Numbered from the stretch's first letter, positions 44,275 to 54,322 are shown. The stretch: 64,000 nucleotides of DNA from Bosea sp. Tri-49 (GCF_003952665.1 NZ_CP017946.1:5935582-5999581); one strand, 5' to 3'. Notes: generated from the letters alone by a model not told the origin. Numbers and translations are program-made.

Positions 44275-45627
44275 TCAGGCGGCGCGGTTCTGCCGGGTCA
44301 GGTTGTCGAAGGCTTCGGTCAGGGTTTCGGCCTGGCGCGTCAACGCCTGGGCGAGGCCGAGCATCTCGTCGACGCCCATGCCCGCAGCCTGGGCGGATTC
44401 GTTGACGCTGGCGATGGCGTACGAGACCTCCTGCGTGCCTTGGGACGCGAAACTGACGCTGCGGGCGATTTCCTGGGTGGCTGCGCGCTGCTCGTCGACG
44501 GAGCTCGCGATCGTCAGTGTCGTATGGTCCATGTCGCCGACGAAGCCGACGATGCTCTCGATCGCCTCGACGGCCTCCTGCGTCGCTGCCTGCATGGCCG
44601 GAACCTGAGCCGCGATCTCGTCGGTCGCCTTGGCGGTGCGGGCGGACAATTGTTTGACCTCTTGCGCGACCACAGCAAAGCCACGCCCTGCCTCGCCGGC
44701 GCGCGCTGCCTCGATCGTCGCGTTGAGCGCGAGCAGATTGGTCTGTGCGGCGATGTCGCGGATCAGGTCGACGATGGAGCCGATCGTCTGCGCCGACTGC
44801 GCGAGCCCCTTGACGATCGCCTCGGTCCGCAAGGCTGCCTGGCTGGCATCGTGCGCCTTGGTCGTGGCACGGGCGACTTCCTCGGAAATCTCGCTGAGCG
44901 AGATCGACAGTTCCTCGGCGGCACTGGCGACGCTGCCGACATTGTCGGACGCCTCGTCCGACGCCCGGGCGGCTGCGACAGCCTGCACGCCGGTCTCCTT
45001 CACGACGCCGTTCATCGTATGCGCCGTTGCCTCGACGACACGGGCGCTGCCGGTCACGGCACCCACCACGTCGCGGACCGTGACCTCGAAAGCCGAGATC
45101 TCGCGCTGGATGCGCTCGCGGCTCTGCCGCTGGACATGTGAATAGGTCTCGAGCAGCAATTCGAGATCCAGCTGCACCGCCTTCTGCAGGGCGGCGCGCA
45201 GCGCGATGCGGCGGTTGTACTCCTTGGCCTGCCAGAAGTGACTGAGCTTGGCGAGGCCGTCGCGCAGCAGGCCGAGCTCGGCGCCGATCGCATTGCCGAC
45301 GATGGCGTGACAGATTGCGACAGCGTGGGCGGGAACGCCATTGTCGTTGAAGGCGCCGGCAAGGGCGTGCGCGGATTGCAGATAGCCGTCCTCGAGCTCG
45401 CCCGAGACCAGCCTGATCCAGTGTGCGAGCCTGAGCTCGTGCACCTCCGGCCGCTGCATCGCGCCCAAGATTTCGGGCCAGGCCTCGAAATGCTCATGCA
45501 ACTCCGGCAGCAAGGTCGGCAGGCGCCGGCGCGCGAACTCCGCCTGCTGCCGCAGCAAGCCGATGTCGATGGCGTCGATCCGGAAGGTTCGCAGGCGCGC
45601 CGCGTGCTCGGCGATGGCGTTAGTCAT
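44275..45627 (-). CDS. Soluble globin-coupled chemoreceptor (protoglobin-MCP)
   Basis: 450 residues with no membrane helix. The N-terminal 175 residues fit the protoglobin sensor fold, with a likely haem-ligating His in [19 protein letters not shown] (about residue 68); a C-terminal MCP signalling domain has the intact hairpin [20 protein letters not shown] and [21 protein letters not shown]. By analogy with HemAT it would sense oxygen or another gas and steer CheA. No che genes are adjacent. The haem ligand assignment is inference. Confidence 0.82.
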   Translation of the reverse strand: MTNAIAEHAARLRTFRIDAIDIGLLRQQAEFARRRLPTLLPELHEHFEAWPEILGAMQRPEVHELRLAHWIRLVSGELEDGYLQSAHALAGAFNDNGVPAHAVAICHAIVGNAIGAELGLLRDGLAKLSHFWQAKEYNRRIALRAALQKAVQLDLELLLETYSHVQRQSRERIQREISAFEVTVRDVVGAVTGSARVVEATAHTMNGVVKETGVQAVAAARASDEASDNVGSVASAAEELSISLSEISEEVARATTKAHDASQAALRTEAIVKGLAQSAQTIGSIVDLIRDIAAQTNLLALNATIEAARAGEAGRGFAVVAQEVKQLSARTAKATDEIAAQVPAMQAATQEAVEAIESIVGFVGDMDHTTLTIASSVDEQRAATQEIARSVSFASQGTQEVSYAIASVNESAQAAGMGVDEMLGLAQALTRQAETLTEAFDNLTRQNRAA

Positions 45628-45792
45628 GCGCGCTGTGTTCTATTCCGCTGGTGGGCCTGCTCACGACATTGCCGCAGGTTCGCGAACAAACGCTTAAGCA
45701 TGAGCGCGCCGGAAACGCTGCCGCCGCGCTTGCCTCGCGCCGAGCCGGCTGAGTATAAGCCGGCCGGCGCATGAAAGCGGAGATTTGGGCGT

Positions 45793-46539
45793 ATGGCCGG
45801 CCATTCACAGTTCAAGAACATCATGCACCGCAAGGGCAAGCAGGACGCGGTGCGCTCCAAGCTGTTCTCGAAACTGGCCCGTGAAATCACCGTCGCCGCC
45901 AAATTGGGCATGCCCGACCCAAACATGAATCCGCGTCTGCGCATGGCCGTGTTGGCGGCGCGGGCCGAGAACATGCCGAAGGACAATATCGAGCGCGCCA
46001 TCAAGAAAGCGCTCGGTGGCGAGGGCGATAACTATGACGAGGTCCGCTACGAGGGCTATGGGCCCGGCGGCACCGCAGTGATCGTCGAGGCGCTGACCGA
46101 CAACCGCAACCGCACGGCCTCGGCGGTGCGTTCCTACTTCACCAAATCCGGTGGAGCGATGGGCGAGAGCAACTCGGTCTCGTTCATGTTCAACCGCGTC
46201 GGAGAGATCAGCTATCCCGCCGAAGTCGGCGATGCCGACAAGGTGATGGAGGCGGCGATCGAGGCTGGCGCCGATGATGTGATCTCGGACGAGAACGGTC
46301 ACACCATCCTGTGCGCCTTCGACGCGCTCAACGAGGTCTCCAAGGCGCTGGAAGCCGCGCTCGGTGCGCCGGCCTCGGCCAAGCCGGTTTGGCGGCCGAC
46401 CACGACGGCGCCCCTCGATGAGGAGAAGGCGGCGTCGATGATGAAATTGATGGAGGCGCTCGACAATGACGACGACGTCCAGAACGTCTTCGCCAATTTC
46501 GAGATCGCCGACGAGGTGATGGCCAAGCTCGGCAACTGA
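45793..46539 (+). CDS. yebC: YebC/TACO1-family translation or transcription factor
   Basis: 248 residues. [60 protein letters not shown] and [14 protein letters not shown] are hallmarks. Family members relieve ribosome stalling at proline stretches and were earlier called transcriptional regulators. yebC upstream of ruvC is a conserved order in proteobacteria; here a TauE gene and a small secreted protein gene lie between them. Confidence 0.95.
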   Translation: MAGHSQFKNIMHRKGKQDAVRSKLFSKLAREITVAAKLGMPDPNMNPRLRMAVLAARAENMPKDNIERAIKKALGGEGDNYDEVRYEGYGPGGTAVIVEALTDNRNRTASAVRSYFTKSGGAMGESNSVSFMFNRVGEISYPAEVGDADKVMEAAIEAGADDVISDENGHTILCAFDALNEVSKALEAALGAPASAKPVWRPTTTAPLDEEKAASMMKLMEALDNDDDVQNVFANFEIADEVMAKLGN

Positions 46540-46541
46540 GT

Positions 46542-47321
46542 TCAGCGCCCGATCAGCCCATCCCAGAATGGCAGGCTGACCAGCGCGCTCAGGAAGATCG
46601 TCAGATAGGCGATGCGGCGGAAGGTCTGTTCGGATGCCAGGCCGAAGGCATGGGTTCCGAGCCAGAGGCCCGCGCCATAGACGGCAAAGAGCGGCAGCGC
46701 CATCACCAGCGAGGTGAAAGTGATGATCGCCTTCGCCCAGAGGACCGCGCCGCTGACCACAGTACTCAGCCCGAAATAGGTCTGCAAATTGGCACGGGTC
46801 TTGTGCCGGTCGTTGCGCTGGGCGCCGAGCCAGAAAACGGCGAGCGGCATGCCGCCGATGCTGGCGAGACCGTTGCAGAGGCCAGATGCCGCCCCGACAC
46901 CGAGCGAGAGCGGGATGCCAGGCTTGCCGTGATAGCGCCAGCCCGAGGCCATCAGCGCGACGGCGGCGAGCACGAGCAGCGCCAGCAGCCAGCGCATCGT
47001 CTCGCGATCGAGCCAGGTGAGCAGTGCGATGCCGAGGGGCAGGGTCAGCGTCGCGGCGATCAGGAGCGGGACGACCTCGCTCCACTCCGCGCGCTTTGCC
47101 GAACGCGCCGCCAGCGGCAGGGCAAAGGGCAGGTCGATCACCCAGATCAGCCCGAGCGCCGCGACCGGCCCGAGCACGATCGAGGCCAGCGGCATGAACA
47201 CCATGGCGAAGCCAAAGCCGGTGAAGCCGCGGACCAGACCGCCGAGCAAGGTCGCGCCGATCAGGACGGCGATGCCGTCGAGCGAGACACCGGGAAAGAG
47301 CGAGGTCAGGAGAGCTGTCAT
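46542..47321 (-). CDS. TauE/SafE-family permease (second copy)
   Basis: 259 residues, about eight helices. The signature ATLLGGLVRGFTGFGFAMVF near residue 22 and GVGAASGLCNGLASIGGMPLAVFW near 136 define the family. It ends two bases from the convergent yebC stop. The substrate, an anion such as a sulfonate or sulfite, cannot be told. Less similar to the copy at 6.7 kb than expected of a recent duplicate. Confidence 0.85.
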   Translation of the reverse strand: MTALLTSLFPGVSLDGIAVLIGATLLGGLVRGFTGFGFAMVFMPLASIVLGPVAALGLIWVIDLPFALPLAARSAKRAEWSEVVPLLIAATLTLPLGIALLTWLDRETMRWLLALLVLAAVALMASGWRYHGKPGIPLSLGVGAASGLCNGLASIGGMPLAVFWLGAQRNDRHKTRANLQTYFGLSTVVSGAVLWAKAIITFTSLVMALPLFAVYGAGLWLGTHAFGLASEQTFRRIAYLTIFLSALVSLPFWDGLIGR

Positions 47322-47643
47322 CGGAACTGCCGGAGAAGGATTTTCTTTCCTTCACGCAAGGCGCGAGACGATCAACCCCTGTTGCAGTGATGGCGGCGAT
47401 GAGTATTGCTCATCGATGGTGCGAGCCGCATCCCTGCCTTCCGTCCTGTTCCTGGGCCAGCGGGTGTTTCGCGCCGGCCAGGACCGCGACAAGTCGCTGG
47501 GTCAGATACCTTACAAAACTTTAATACAACCCGTCATTGCGCGTTCATCTTGGCGGTCCTAGCGTCCTTCAGCCGCGAGGCCTCCCGGAATGTTTCGCCT
47601 GGTCGCCGCTGCCTCAACCTGACCCCACAGGGGGATAGCGATC
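47322..47643. other. Intergenic region between TauE and secreted-protein genes
   Basis: 322 bases between divergent genes. It contains a small hairpin CGATGAG/CTCATCG (about 47397-47415) and an AT-rich patch TACAAAACTTTAATACAAC (about 47512-47530) that may be the promoter of the secreted-protein gene. No open frame or RNA gene is convincing. Confidence 0.4.
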
Positions 47644-48126
47644 ATGACACGCACCAGATTTGCACTTGCCGCCGGGCTCTTCGCGCTGGCCGGCAATTTC
47701 ATGCTGCAGACATCGTCGCCAGCACTGGCGCTGACGATGAAGGAGTGCAGCACCAAGTACAACGCCGCCAAGGCCGGCAATACACTGGGTGGACAGTCGT
47801 GGAATGACTTCCGTAAGGCACAGTGCAGCGACGCAGCGGCTCCCGCTGCCGCGACTACTCCGGCGACCCCGGCCAAGCCGGTTGCCAGCGCCCCTGCCAC
47901 CGCGGCCAAGCCGGCCGCCGCCGCGCCTGCCGCAGCCGGCAATGCCATGTTTCCGAGCAAGGTCGATCCGAAATACTCGACCCTCTCGGCCGGCAAGCAG
48001 CGCTTCAAGACCTGCAACGACCAGTACAACGCCAACAAGGCGAATGGTGGCAATGGCGACCTGAAGTGGATCCAGAAGGGTGGCGGCTACTACAGCCAAT
48101 GCAACACCCGCCTGAAGGGCGCCTGA
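47644..48126 (+). CDS. Secreted protein with two PsiF-like cysteine repeats
   Basis: 160 residues: signal peptide (MTRTRFALAAGLFALAGNF onward, cleavage near ALA at about 30), then two related units, MKECSTKYNAAKAGNTLGG ending WNDFRKAQC (about 32-62) and FKTCNDQYNANKANGGNGD ending YYSQCNTRL (about 120-157), separated by an Ala/Pro/Thr/Lys-rich linker. Each unit has one cysteine at either end that could form a disulfide. It resembles PsiF-repeat proteins of unknown role. Strong translation is likely because GGGGGATAG precedes the ATG. Confidence 0.72.
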   Translation: MTRTRFALAAGLFALAGNFMLQTSSPALALTMKECSTKYNAAKAGNTLGGQSWNDFRKAQCSDAAAPAAATTPATPAKPVASAPATAAKPAAAAPAAAGNAMFPSKVDPKYSTLSAGKQRFKTCNDQYNANKANGGNGDLKWIQKGGGYYSQCNTRLKGA

Positions 48127-48235
48127 GCGAAGCGTTCTCAGTTCGCATCACTAAAATGGGGCCGAGGCTCCTGTCTCGGCCCTGCTTTGCGCAGCGCTGG
48201 GTGCGCCGGAGCCCGATCGGGCATAGCGTTCGCGC

Positions 48236-48754
48236 ATGTCCGATCCGATTCGCATTCTCGGCCTCGATCCCGGTCTCAGGAAGACCGGCTGGGGCATCGT
48301 CATCAGCGAAGGAACGAAGCTGTCCTTCGTCGCCTGCGGCGTGGTCGAGAGCGACGAGAAGCAGCCGCTCGCCGAACGCTTGCGGCAACTGCATGATGGC
48401 ATCGCCGGCGTGATCGCGCGGCATGCGCCGCAGGAGGTCGCGGTCGAGGAGACCTTCGTCAACCGCGACCCGCAATCGGCGCTGAAGCTCGGACAGGCGC
48501 GCGGCATCGCGCTGGTCGTGCCGGCACTGGCCGGGCTCGACGTGGCCGAATACGCCGCCAATCTGGTGAAGAAGACGGTGGTCGGCGTCGGCCATGCCGA
48601 CAAGAAGCAGGTGCAGGCGATGATCCGCGTGCTGCTGCCCAAGGCCGAGACCCGCAGCGCCGACGCGGCGGACGCACTCGCCGTTGCGATCTGCCATTCG
48701 CAGCATCGCAGCGCGCGCGCGTTGCTGGCGCGGTATCAGCTGCGGAAAGCGTAG
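48236..48754 (+). CDS. ruvC: Holliday junction resolvase RuvC
   Basis: 172 residues. The acidic catalytic residues are in [16 protein letters not shown] (Asp), [20 protein letters not shown] (Glu) and [14 protein letters not shown] (Asp pair). It cuts Holliday junctions moved by RuvAB. ruvC is separated from ruvA by an opposite-strand oxidase gene whose end overlaps the ruvC end by 19 bases. Confidence 0.96.
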   Translation: MSDPIRILGLDPGLRKTGWGIVISEGTKLSFVACGVVESDEKQPLAERLRQLHDGIAGVIARHAPQEVAVEETFVNRDPQSALKLGQARGIALVVPALAGLDVAEYAANLVKKTVVGVGHADKKQVQAMIRVLLPKAETRSADAADALAVAICHSQHRSARALLARYQLRKA

Positions 48755-49947
48755 AGCTCGGCGTCCGGGTCTGCCTTGCCAAGGAGGCCGGCGCGGACGA
48801 TCTCGGCGCCGATGCGGCTATAGGTGATGCCGTTGCCGCCGAAGCCCATCACCGTCCAGCAGTTCTTGAGATCCGGCATCGGGCCGATGGTCGGCAGGCC
48901 AGTCGTCGAGGCTCCGAACGTGCCGGTCCAGGTATAATCGGCGTCGGTCGAGATCCCGGGCAGGAGCTTGCCGAGCTTGCGCTGGATGGCTTTCGTCTTC
49001 TGGCCGATCAGCGCGTCGCGCTTGTCCTCGTCGACAAAATCCTCGTCCTCGCCGCCGCAGATGATACGGCCGTCGCGGGTCGTGCGCATGTAGAGATAGG
49101 GGTCGGACGCCTCCCAGATGAAGCAGCGATCAGGCCAGAGCCGGCGCTTTTGCGGTGCGGTCGCCAGCGCCCAGGTCGAAAGAACCGCGTGGCCCTTCGG
49201 CATTTTGCCGAAGGGCAGTTCATAGCCCGTGCAGAAGATGAGATGGCGGCAGCGGATATGGTGGCCGTCCCTGGTGCGTAGGCTGACCGAGCGTGGTTTT
49301 GCATCGAGGTCGACGATCTCGACCGGCCAGGCGAGGCGGGCGCCGCGGGAGATTGCGGCACGGAGGAAGCCGGTAGCGAGCATGACCGGATCGGCCTCGA
49401 GATTGTCGTAGCCCAACAGGGCCGCTTCGCGATCGATGCCGAAGCGCTCCTTCAGTGTCGCGGCATCGAGCAAGGTGTTTTCCAGCCCGGCGTGGCGGCG
49501 GGCTTCCCCCTCGCGGGCGAGGCCATCGGCATCGAGCACGTCACCCGCGAGATAAAGCGAATCGCGGCGTATGACAGGGGCGATCGATAGCGCCCTGATC
49601 CGCGACCCGAGCCCGTCGACGGCGAGGCGCGAGCGGCGCCAGGCACGGATGGCGGCCTCCTCGCCGATCTGCCGCTTCAGCTTGGTCAGGGGTTGGTCGA
49701 TTTCGTATTGCAGCAGGGCGGTGCTCGCCGGCGTCGAGCCGCGCACCGGCCCGCGGCGGTCGACCACCAGCACGCTGAAACCCGCCTCGCTTAGCGCGTC
49801 GGCCTGCATCGTACCTGAGATGCCGGCGCCGATGATGACGACGTCGCTCTCAGTATCCTCGGTGATGCCTTGCCTCGGAAAGCGCGGTGGCCGCTTGCCC
49901 TGCCAGACCGAGCGCCCGGTCCGCAGGTTCCTCGCTTTCGTCAGCAC
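48736..49947 (-). CDS. FAD-dependent oxidoreductase (DAO family)
   Basis: 403 residues. N-terminal Rossmann FAD site [20 protein letters not shown] near residue 36 followed by [21 protein letters not shown]-terminal [20 protein letters not shown] and [17 protein letters not shown] complete the flavin fold. The family oxidises amines or amino acids such as glycine, sarcosine and D-amino acids. Members with this W-Q-G-K N-terminus are unassigned. It runs opposite to the ruv genes and splits them. Confidence 0.87.
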   Translation of the reverse strand: MLTKARNLRTGRSVWQGKRPPRFPRQGITEDTESDVVIIGAGISGTMQADALSEAGFSVLVVDRRGPVRGSTPASTALLQYEIDQPLTKLKRQIGEEAAIRAWRRSRLAVDGLGSRIRALSIAPVIRRDSLYLAGDVLDADGLAREGEARRHAGLENTLLDAATLKERFGIDREAALLGYDNLEADPVMLATGFLRAAISRGARLAWPVEIVDLDAKPRSVSLRTRDGHHIRCRHLIFCTGYELPFGKMPKGHAVLSTWALATAPQKRRLWPDRCFIWEASDPYLYMRTTRDGRIICGGEDEDFVDEDKRDALIGQKTKAIQRKLGKLLPGISTDADYTWTGTFGASTTGLPTIGPMPDLKNCWTVMGFGGNGITYSRIGAEIVRAGLLGKADPDAELYAFRS

Positions 49948-50039
49948 GTGCTCACACCCTCCATATCGCCGGTGGAGAACGCATGATCGCCACGAATGAT
50001 CCGGTCTGGCGGCAGGCTGCCGCCATGCTAACAGGAGGC

Positions 50040-50657
50040 ATGATCGGAAAGCTCAAGGGCCTCATCGATTCGTATGGCGAGGACTTCGTCATCGTCGACG
50101 TGCAGGGCGTCGGCTATGTCGTGCAATGTTCCTCGCGCACGCTGCAGCGTCTGCCCGTGGTCGGCGAGGCGGCGGCGCTGTCGATCGAGACGCATGTCCG
50201 CGAGGACGCGATCCGGCTCTACGGCTTCCTCTCGGATACCGAACGCGACTGGTTCCGGCTGATGCAGATGGTGCAGGGTGTCGGCGCCAAGGTCGCGCTC
50301 GCCATCCTGTCCACGCTTGAGCCCGGCGCGCTCGCGACCGCGATCGCCAGCAACGACAAGGCGGCGGTGGCGCGTGCGCCCGGCGTCGGTCCCAAGCTCG
50401 CCCAGCGCATCTGCGCCGAACTCAAGGACAAGGCGCCGGCCTTCGGCCATGTCGACCCGGCCATCGCGCAGCTCTCCGGCGCGCTCGAGGACAAGAGGCT
50501 GCCGCAGCCGGTGGCGGATGCCGTCTCGGCGCTCACCAATCTCGGCTACCAGCAGGCGCAGGCAGTCGCGGCAGTCGCGGCTGCATCGCGTGCGGCAGGC
50601 GAGGGGGCCGGCACGGCGCAACTGATCCGGCTCGGACTGAAGGAGCTTGCCAAGTGA
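50040..50657 (+). CDS. ruvA: Holliday junction branch-migration protein RuvA
   Basis: 205 residues. [20 protein letters not shown] opens domain I, the helix-hairpin-helix motifs are [16 protein letters not shown] and [16 protein letters not shown], and the C-terminal domain III ([20 protein letters not shown]) contacts RuvB. AGGAGG lies immediately upstream of ATG 50040. The GNAT gene start overlaps its stop (GTGA). Confidence 0.96.
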   Translation: MIGKLKGLIDSYGEDFVIVDVQGVGYVVQCSSRTLQRLPVVGEAAALSIETHVREDAIRLYGFLSDTERDWFRLMQMVQGVGAKVALAILSTLEPGALATAIASNDKAAVARAPGVGPKLAQRICAELKDKAPAFGHVDPAIAQLSGALEDKRLPQPVADAVSALTNLGYQQAQAVAAVAAASRAAGEGAGTAQLIRLGLKELAK

Positions 50658-51142
50658 CGAACGGACCGACGGTGATCTTCCGGGAGATCGCCGACAAGTC
50701 GGCGTTCCTTGCGCTGATGATGCGGCACTGGGGCTCGCATCGCATGGTGATCGGCCTGAAGCTCTACGATTGCGCCGAATTGCCCCTGCTCGGCATGTTC
50801 ACGGCCGAGGGCGAGCTTCTGGCGGTGGCAAGCTGGGCGCATGATGGCGAGATCGCAGTACTGTGCGCCTTGCATTCCCTGAAAGAGGGGGAAGGAGCCG
50901 CGTCGCGCATGCTCGAGGCGGTGAAGGCAGCGGCACGAGCCGCCGGCGCGCTCAAGCTCAGGGCGATGCTGACCAATGATAACATGCCTGCCCTGACCTT
51001 CTACCAGAAGCACGGCTTCCGCTTCTCCGGGCTCTATGTCGAGGCGATCGACGCCTATCGCTCGGTGATTCCGACGATCATCAAGACCGGCTACCAGGAC
51101 ATTCCGGTGCATGACGCGCTGGAGCTGGAGATCGAATTGTGA
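50654..51142 (+). CDS. GNAT-family N-acetyltransferase
   Basis: 162 residues with the acetyl-CoA binding region ([20 protein letters not shown], where RxxGxG is degenerate) and the C-terminal [20 protein letters not shown] typical of GNAT enzymes. Substrate unknown. It starts with GTG 50654 overlapping the ruvA stop, and its own stop overlaps ruvB's GTG, so it is embedded in the ruvAB operon with coupled translation on both sides. Confidence 0.82.
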   Translation: MTNGPTVIFREIADKSAFLALMMRHWGSHRMVIGLKLYDCAELPLLGMFTAEGELLAVASWAHDGEIAVLCALHSLKEGEGAASRMLEAVKAAARAAGALKLRAMLTNDNMPALTFYQKHGFRFSGLYVEAIDAYRSVIPTIIKTGYQDIPVHDALELEIEL

Positions 51143-52188
51143 GCGAACCGAAGCGGCCCGGCCTGATGACGTCGGACAAGCGCGACGACGACAGCGAGAC
51201 CTCGCTGCGGCCGCTCTCGCTCGCCGGATTCACCGGGCAGGCGGCGGCGCGGGCGAATCTCCAGGTCTTCATCAATGCGGCACGTGCCCGCGGCGACGCG
51301 CTCGATCATGTGCTGTTCGTCGGGCCGCCGGGCCTCGGCAAGACGACGCTGGCGCAGATCGTGGCGCGTGAGCTCGGCGTCAGTTTCCGCTCGACCTCGG
51401 GGCCGGTGATCGCCAAGGCCGGCGATCTTGCGGCGCAGCTGACCAATCTCGAAGAGCGCGACGTGCTCTTCATCGACGAGATCCACCGCCTCAATCCGGC
51501 GGTTGAGGAGATCCTCTATCCGGCGATGGAGGATTACCAGCTCGACCTGATCATCGGCGAGGGGCCGGCAGCGCGCTCGGTCAAGATCGACCTGCCGAAG
51601 TTCACCCTGGTCGGCGCCACCACCCGCGCCGGTCTTTTGACCACGCCGTTGCGCGACCGCTTCGGCATCCCGATCCGGCTGCAGTTCTACACGGTCGAGG
51701 AATTGCAGAGCATCGTCGCGCGCGGCGCCCGGGTGCTCGGCGTGCCGATGTCGGATGACGGCGCCAACGAGATTGCCCGCCGTGCGCGTGGCACGCCGCG
51801 CATCGCCGGCCGGCTGCTGAGGCGGGTGCGCGACTTCGCCATCGTCGACGGCGACGCTATCGTCACCCGCAAGGTCGCCGACAAGGCGCTCGGCCTGCTC
51901 GATGTCGACGCGATCGGCCTCGACCAGATGGACCGGCGCTATCTCACCACCGTCGCGATCAATTTCGGCGGTGGCCCGGTCGGGATCGAGACCATCGCCG
52001 CCTCGCTTTCCGAGCCGCGCGATGCGATCGAGGAAATCATCGAGCCCTTCCTGCTGCAGCAGGGCTTCATCCAGCGCACCCCGCGAGGCCGCCTGCTGAC
52101 GCCACATGCCTTCCGGCATCTGGGCATGCCGGAGCCGAGCCGGGAAGGGGCGCAGTTCGGCCTGTTCGGGGACGAGGACGAAGATTGA
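51139..52188 (+). CDS. ruvB: Holliday junction DNA helicase RuvB
   Basis: 349-residue AAA+ motor that drives branch migration with RuvA. Walker [15 protein letters not shown], Walker [17 protein letters not shown], sensor 1 [20 protein letters not shown] and the arginine finger region [21 protein letters not shown] are complete, with the C-terminal winged helix ending [11 protein letters not shown]. Starts with GTG 51139, overlapping the GNAT stop. Confidence 0.97.
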   Translation: MSEPKRPGLMTSDKRDDDSETSLRPLSLAGFTGQAAARANLQVFINAARARGDALDHVLFVGPPGLGKTTLAQIVARELGVSFRSTSGPVIAKAGDLAAQLTNLEERDVLFIDEIHRLNPAVEEILYPAMEDYQLDLIIGEGPAARSVKIDLPKFTLVGATTRAGLLTTPLRDRFGIPIRLQFYTVEELQSIVARGARVLGVPMSDDGANEIARRARGTPRIAGRLLRRVRDFAIVDGDAIVTRKVADKALGLLDVDAIGLDQMDRRYLTTVAINFGGGPVGIETIAASLSEPRDAIEEIIEPFLLQQGFIQRTPRGRLLTPHAFRHLGMPEPSREGAQFGLFGDEDED

Positions 52189-52283
52189 GCGCCTCCCATT
52201 GAGCGCTCACGCATTTGGATGATGCGTTGCGACCGCCGGCATGATGTCATCGGGCCGGATCAGGCGATCAGGGGAGAAGCGAT

Positions 52284-52799
52284 ATGCGATCTGTGCTTGC
52301 CGCTTCCGGCCTTATGCTGGCTTCCACGTTTGGCCATGCCGCCGAGCCCACGCCCGATGCGACGGTGCGCAAGGCCTATGAGGTCACGCAAAAGACCTTG
52401 GACGGCAGCGGCCAGCCGCCCTGGCGGCCGCTGCATCGCGACGCGCTGATGAGCAAGAATCTGGCGGCGCTGTTTGCCCGCGACGACCGCTACCAGGATG
52501 AAAGCGGTGATATCGGCCATGTCGGGGCCGATCCGTTCATCAACGGCCAGGATGGCGAACTCAAGGATCTGCAGGTCGGCCTCGCCGGCAAGCCCTCGCG
52601 CGGACGGGCCCGGGTCGTCGCTTCCTTCCGCAGCTTCGGGCAGAAGATGGCTGTCCGGTTCCTGATGGTCGAAGAAGGCGGCGGCTGGCGTATCGACGAC
52701 ATCGTAAACAGGGTCGAAGGCAAAGCCTATTCGATCCGCGCCGCGCTGGCGCAGCCCTATGATTGCGGCTCGTTCATGGGCAAGCCCTGCAAGCGCTGA
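52284..52799 (+). CDS. Exported DUF3828-like protein
   Basis: 171 residues with a signal peptide (MRSVLAASGLMLASTFGHA). The mature part (LFARDDRYQDESGDIGHVG, DPFINGQDGELKDLQVG, VRFLMVEEGGGWRIDDIVN) looks like the DUF3828/SnoaL-like lumicidin-type fold, and it has one cysteine pair (YDCGSFMGKPC) at the C-terminus. Function unknown. Separate from ruvB by 95 bases. Confidence 0.7.
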   Translation: MRSVLAASGLMLASTFGHAAEPTPDATVRKAYEVTQKTLDGSGQPPWRPLHRDALMSKNLAALFARDDRYQDESGDIGHVGADPFINGQDGELKDLQVGLAGKPSRGRARVVASFRSFGQKMAVRFLMVEEGGGWRIDDIVNRVEGKAYSIRAALAQPYDCGSFMGKPCKR

Positions 52800-52806
52800 C
52801 GTCTGC

Positions 52807-53001
52807 TCAATGAAGCGTGGTTTTCTGGCTTCGCCCCGCGCTCGCTGCCCGTCCTGACGGCGTCGAGTGACCGTTCCGAACGTTCGTTTTTGCGGCCTTG
52901 AGCAATTGCCGGTCAACCTGGCCGGTCTCCGCCCGCTCCTTTTTCTCCTTCAGCTCCCGGCGCGCCTTCGCGCGCTGGGTGGCCTGCTTCAGCTTACGCA
53001 T
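52807..53001 (-). CDS. Small basic hypothetical protein
   Basis: 64 residues, strongly basic: MRKLKQATQRAKARRELKEK through RAETGQVDRQLLKAAKTNVR. The helical, Lys/Arg-rich pattern could bind nucleic acid. ATG 53001 is chosen because the longer frame beyond it is arginine/proline-rich and would run into the ybgC promoter. Its end lies 8 bases from the convergent exported protein. Support is composition and spacing only. Confidence 0.42.
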   Translation of the reverse strand: MRKLKQATQRAKARRELKEKKERAETGQVDRQLLKAAKTNVRNGHSTPSGRAASAGRSQKTTLH

Positions 53002-53128
53002 CGCGGTCTCCGTCTCGCTCTCAAGCTGGAACGAGGGGAGCCGCATACGGTTCCGATGGCTGCGTCGCGGTTGTTCCTGTGGGGCAGGCCGGTCTAAGGA
53101 TCGTGCGCCAATCTGCAGAAGGACTGTC

Positions 53129-53536
53129 ATGGCCGGCGCCCACAGTATCTCCGTCCGCGTCTATTACGAGGACACCGACTTCTCCGGCGTCGTCTACCAC
53201 GCCTCCTATCTGCGCTTCATGGAGCGTGGTCGCACCGAGTTGATCCGGGCGCTCGGCATCGAGCAGCGCGAGCTCTTCGACGGCGATGCAGCGCTTGGCT
53301 TTGCAGTCCGGCGCATGCTGATCGATTTCGTGCGGCCTGCCGTAATGGACGATCTGCTCACGGTCGAGACCAAGCCGACGGTGGCGCGCGGCGCCACCAT
53401 GGAACTCGACCAACGCATCCTTCGCGGCGAAGAGGTGCTGATCACGGCGCAGGTCAAGGTCGCCTGCGTTGGCGGCGGCAAGGCGCGGCGCATCCCCGAC
53501 GTGCTCAGGCATCGGCTGGGCCTGGAAATCATCTGA
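53129..53536 (+). CDS. ybgC: Acyl-CoA thioesterase YbgC, tol-pal associated
   Basis: 135-residue hot-dog fold thioesterase. VRVYYEDTDFSGVVYHASYL with the catalytic Asp, then RFMERGRTELIRALGI, are diagnostic. It hydrolyses short-chain or ACP-linked acyl thioesters and is normally the first gene of the tol-pal operon. Here the tol genes follow only after 2.3 kb containing a TetR gene, DUF2852 and an opposite-strand membrane gene. ATG 53129 is preferred over upstream in-frame starts. Confidence 0.93.
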   Translation: MAGAHSISVRVYYEDTDFSGVVYHASYLRFMERGRTELIRALGIEQRELFDGDAALGFAVRRMLIDFVRPAVMDDLLTVETKPTVARGATMELDQRILRGEEVLITAQVKVACVGGGKARRIPDVLRHRLGLEII

Positions 53537-53574
53537 TCGCGCCGGCGCGGCTGGCATCGACGCTGGCCAGCCAC

Positions 53575-53595
53575 CATGTTAGGGCCCGTAACATG
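53575..53595 (+). promoter_or_regulatory. Palindrome over the tetR start codon
   Basis: CATGTTA-GGGCCCG-TAACATG is a perfect 7-bp inverted repeat with a 7-base spacer; the right arm contains the ATG of the TetR gene. It has the size and symmetry of a TetR operator and could mediate autorepression. Confidence 0.5.
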
Positions 53596-54240
53596 AGCTG
53601 GAAACGCAACGAGCCCGAGCAGCCGCGTGGCTATCACCACGGCAACCTCAAGGAGGCGCTGGTGCGCGCCGCCCTGGGGCTGATCGGCGAGAAGGGCCCG
53701 AACGGCTTCACCTTCGCCGAAGCCGCGCGCATGGCCGGCGTCAGCCCAGCCGCGCCCTATCGGCATTATCGCGACCGTGATGAATTGCTGGCTGATGTCG
53801 CGGTGCGGGGGTTCACCGCCTTCGAGGCAGCCCTGGCCAAGGCCTGGAACGGCGGCAAGCCGGATGCCGAGACGGCCTTCCATCGGCTCGGTCCGGCCTA
53901 TCTCGCCTTCGCCCATGACGAGCCGGCCTTCTATTCGGCGATGTTCGAAGCCGGTGTCCCGCTTGACGCGAGCCCGGAGCTGCGCGCTGCCGCCGATCGC
54001 GCCTTCCAGCAATTGCGCCAGGCCGCGGAGACACTGATCGCGGTATTACCGCAAGGAAAGCGGCCACCGGCGCTGATGATGGCGCTGCATATCTGGGCGA
54101 TGTCGCATGGCGTCGCGGCGCTGTTCGGCCGCGCCGATGCCGGCCGGCGACCGCTGCCGATGTCGGCCGCCGACCTGCTCGAGGCTGGAATGCTGGTCTA
54201 TCTCAAAGGCTTGGGCCTGCCCCCCGATCAAGCAGTCTGA
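53593..54240 (+). CDS. TetR/AcrR-family transcriptional regulator
   Basis: 215 residues. HTH domain at about 18-65: LKEALVRAALGLIGEKGPNG, FTFAEAARMAGVSPAAPYRH and YRDRDELLADVAVRGF. The C-terminal ligand domain carries the WHG-type region (MMALHIWAMSHGVAALFG), placing it in the TetR-WHG subgroup. Two palindromes, one over its own start and one before DUF2852, are probable operators, so it likely represses itself and that gene. The inducer is unknown. Confidence 0.9.
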   Translation: MSWKRNEPEQPRGYHHGNLKEALVRAALGLIGEKGPNGFTFAEAARMAGVSPAAPYRHYRDRDELLADVAVRGFTAFEAALAKAWNGGKPDAETAFHRLGPAYLAFAHDEPAFYSAMFEAGVPLDASPELRAAADRAFQQLRQAAETLIAVLPQGKRPPALMMALHIWAMSHGVAALFGRADAGRRPLPMSAADLLEAGMLVYLKGLGLPPDQAV

Positions 54241-54299
54241 CGCTCCGCAGAAAATTTTGACCCGGCTGTCTTGAAAGCCTTGGCAGGTGCGTCCAGATA

Positions 54300-54322
54300 T
54301 GTGAATGTGATTTACATTCACA
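54300..54322 (+). promoter_or_regulatory. Perfect palindromic operator before DUF2852 gene
   Basis: TGTGAATGT-GATTT-ACATTCACA has two perfect 9-bp arms around a 5-base spacer, 75 bases before the DUF2852 start. The TGTGAATGTA/TACATTCA style recalls the AcrR operator, so the neighbouring TetR regulator is the first candidate to bind it. Confidence 0.65.
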
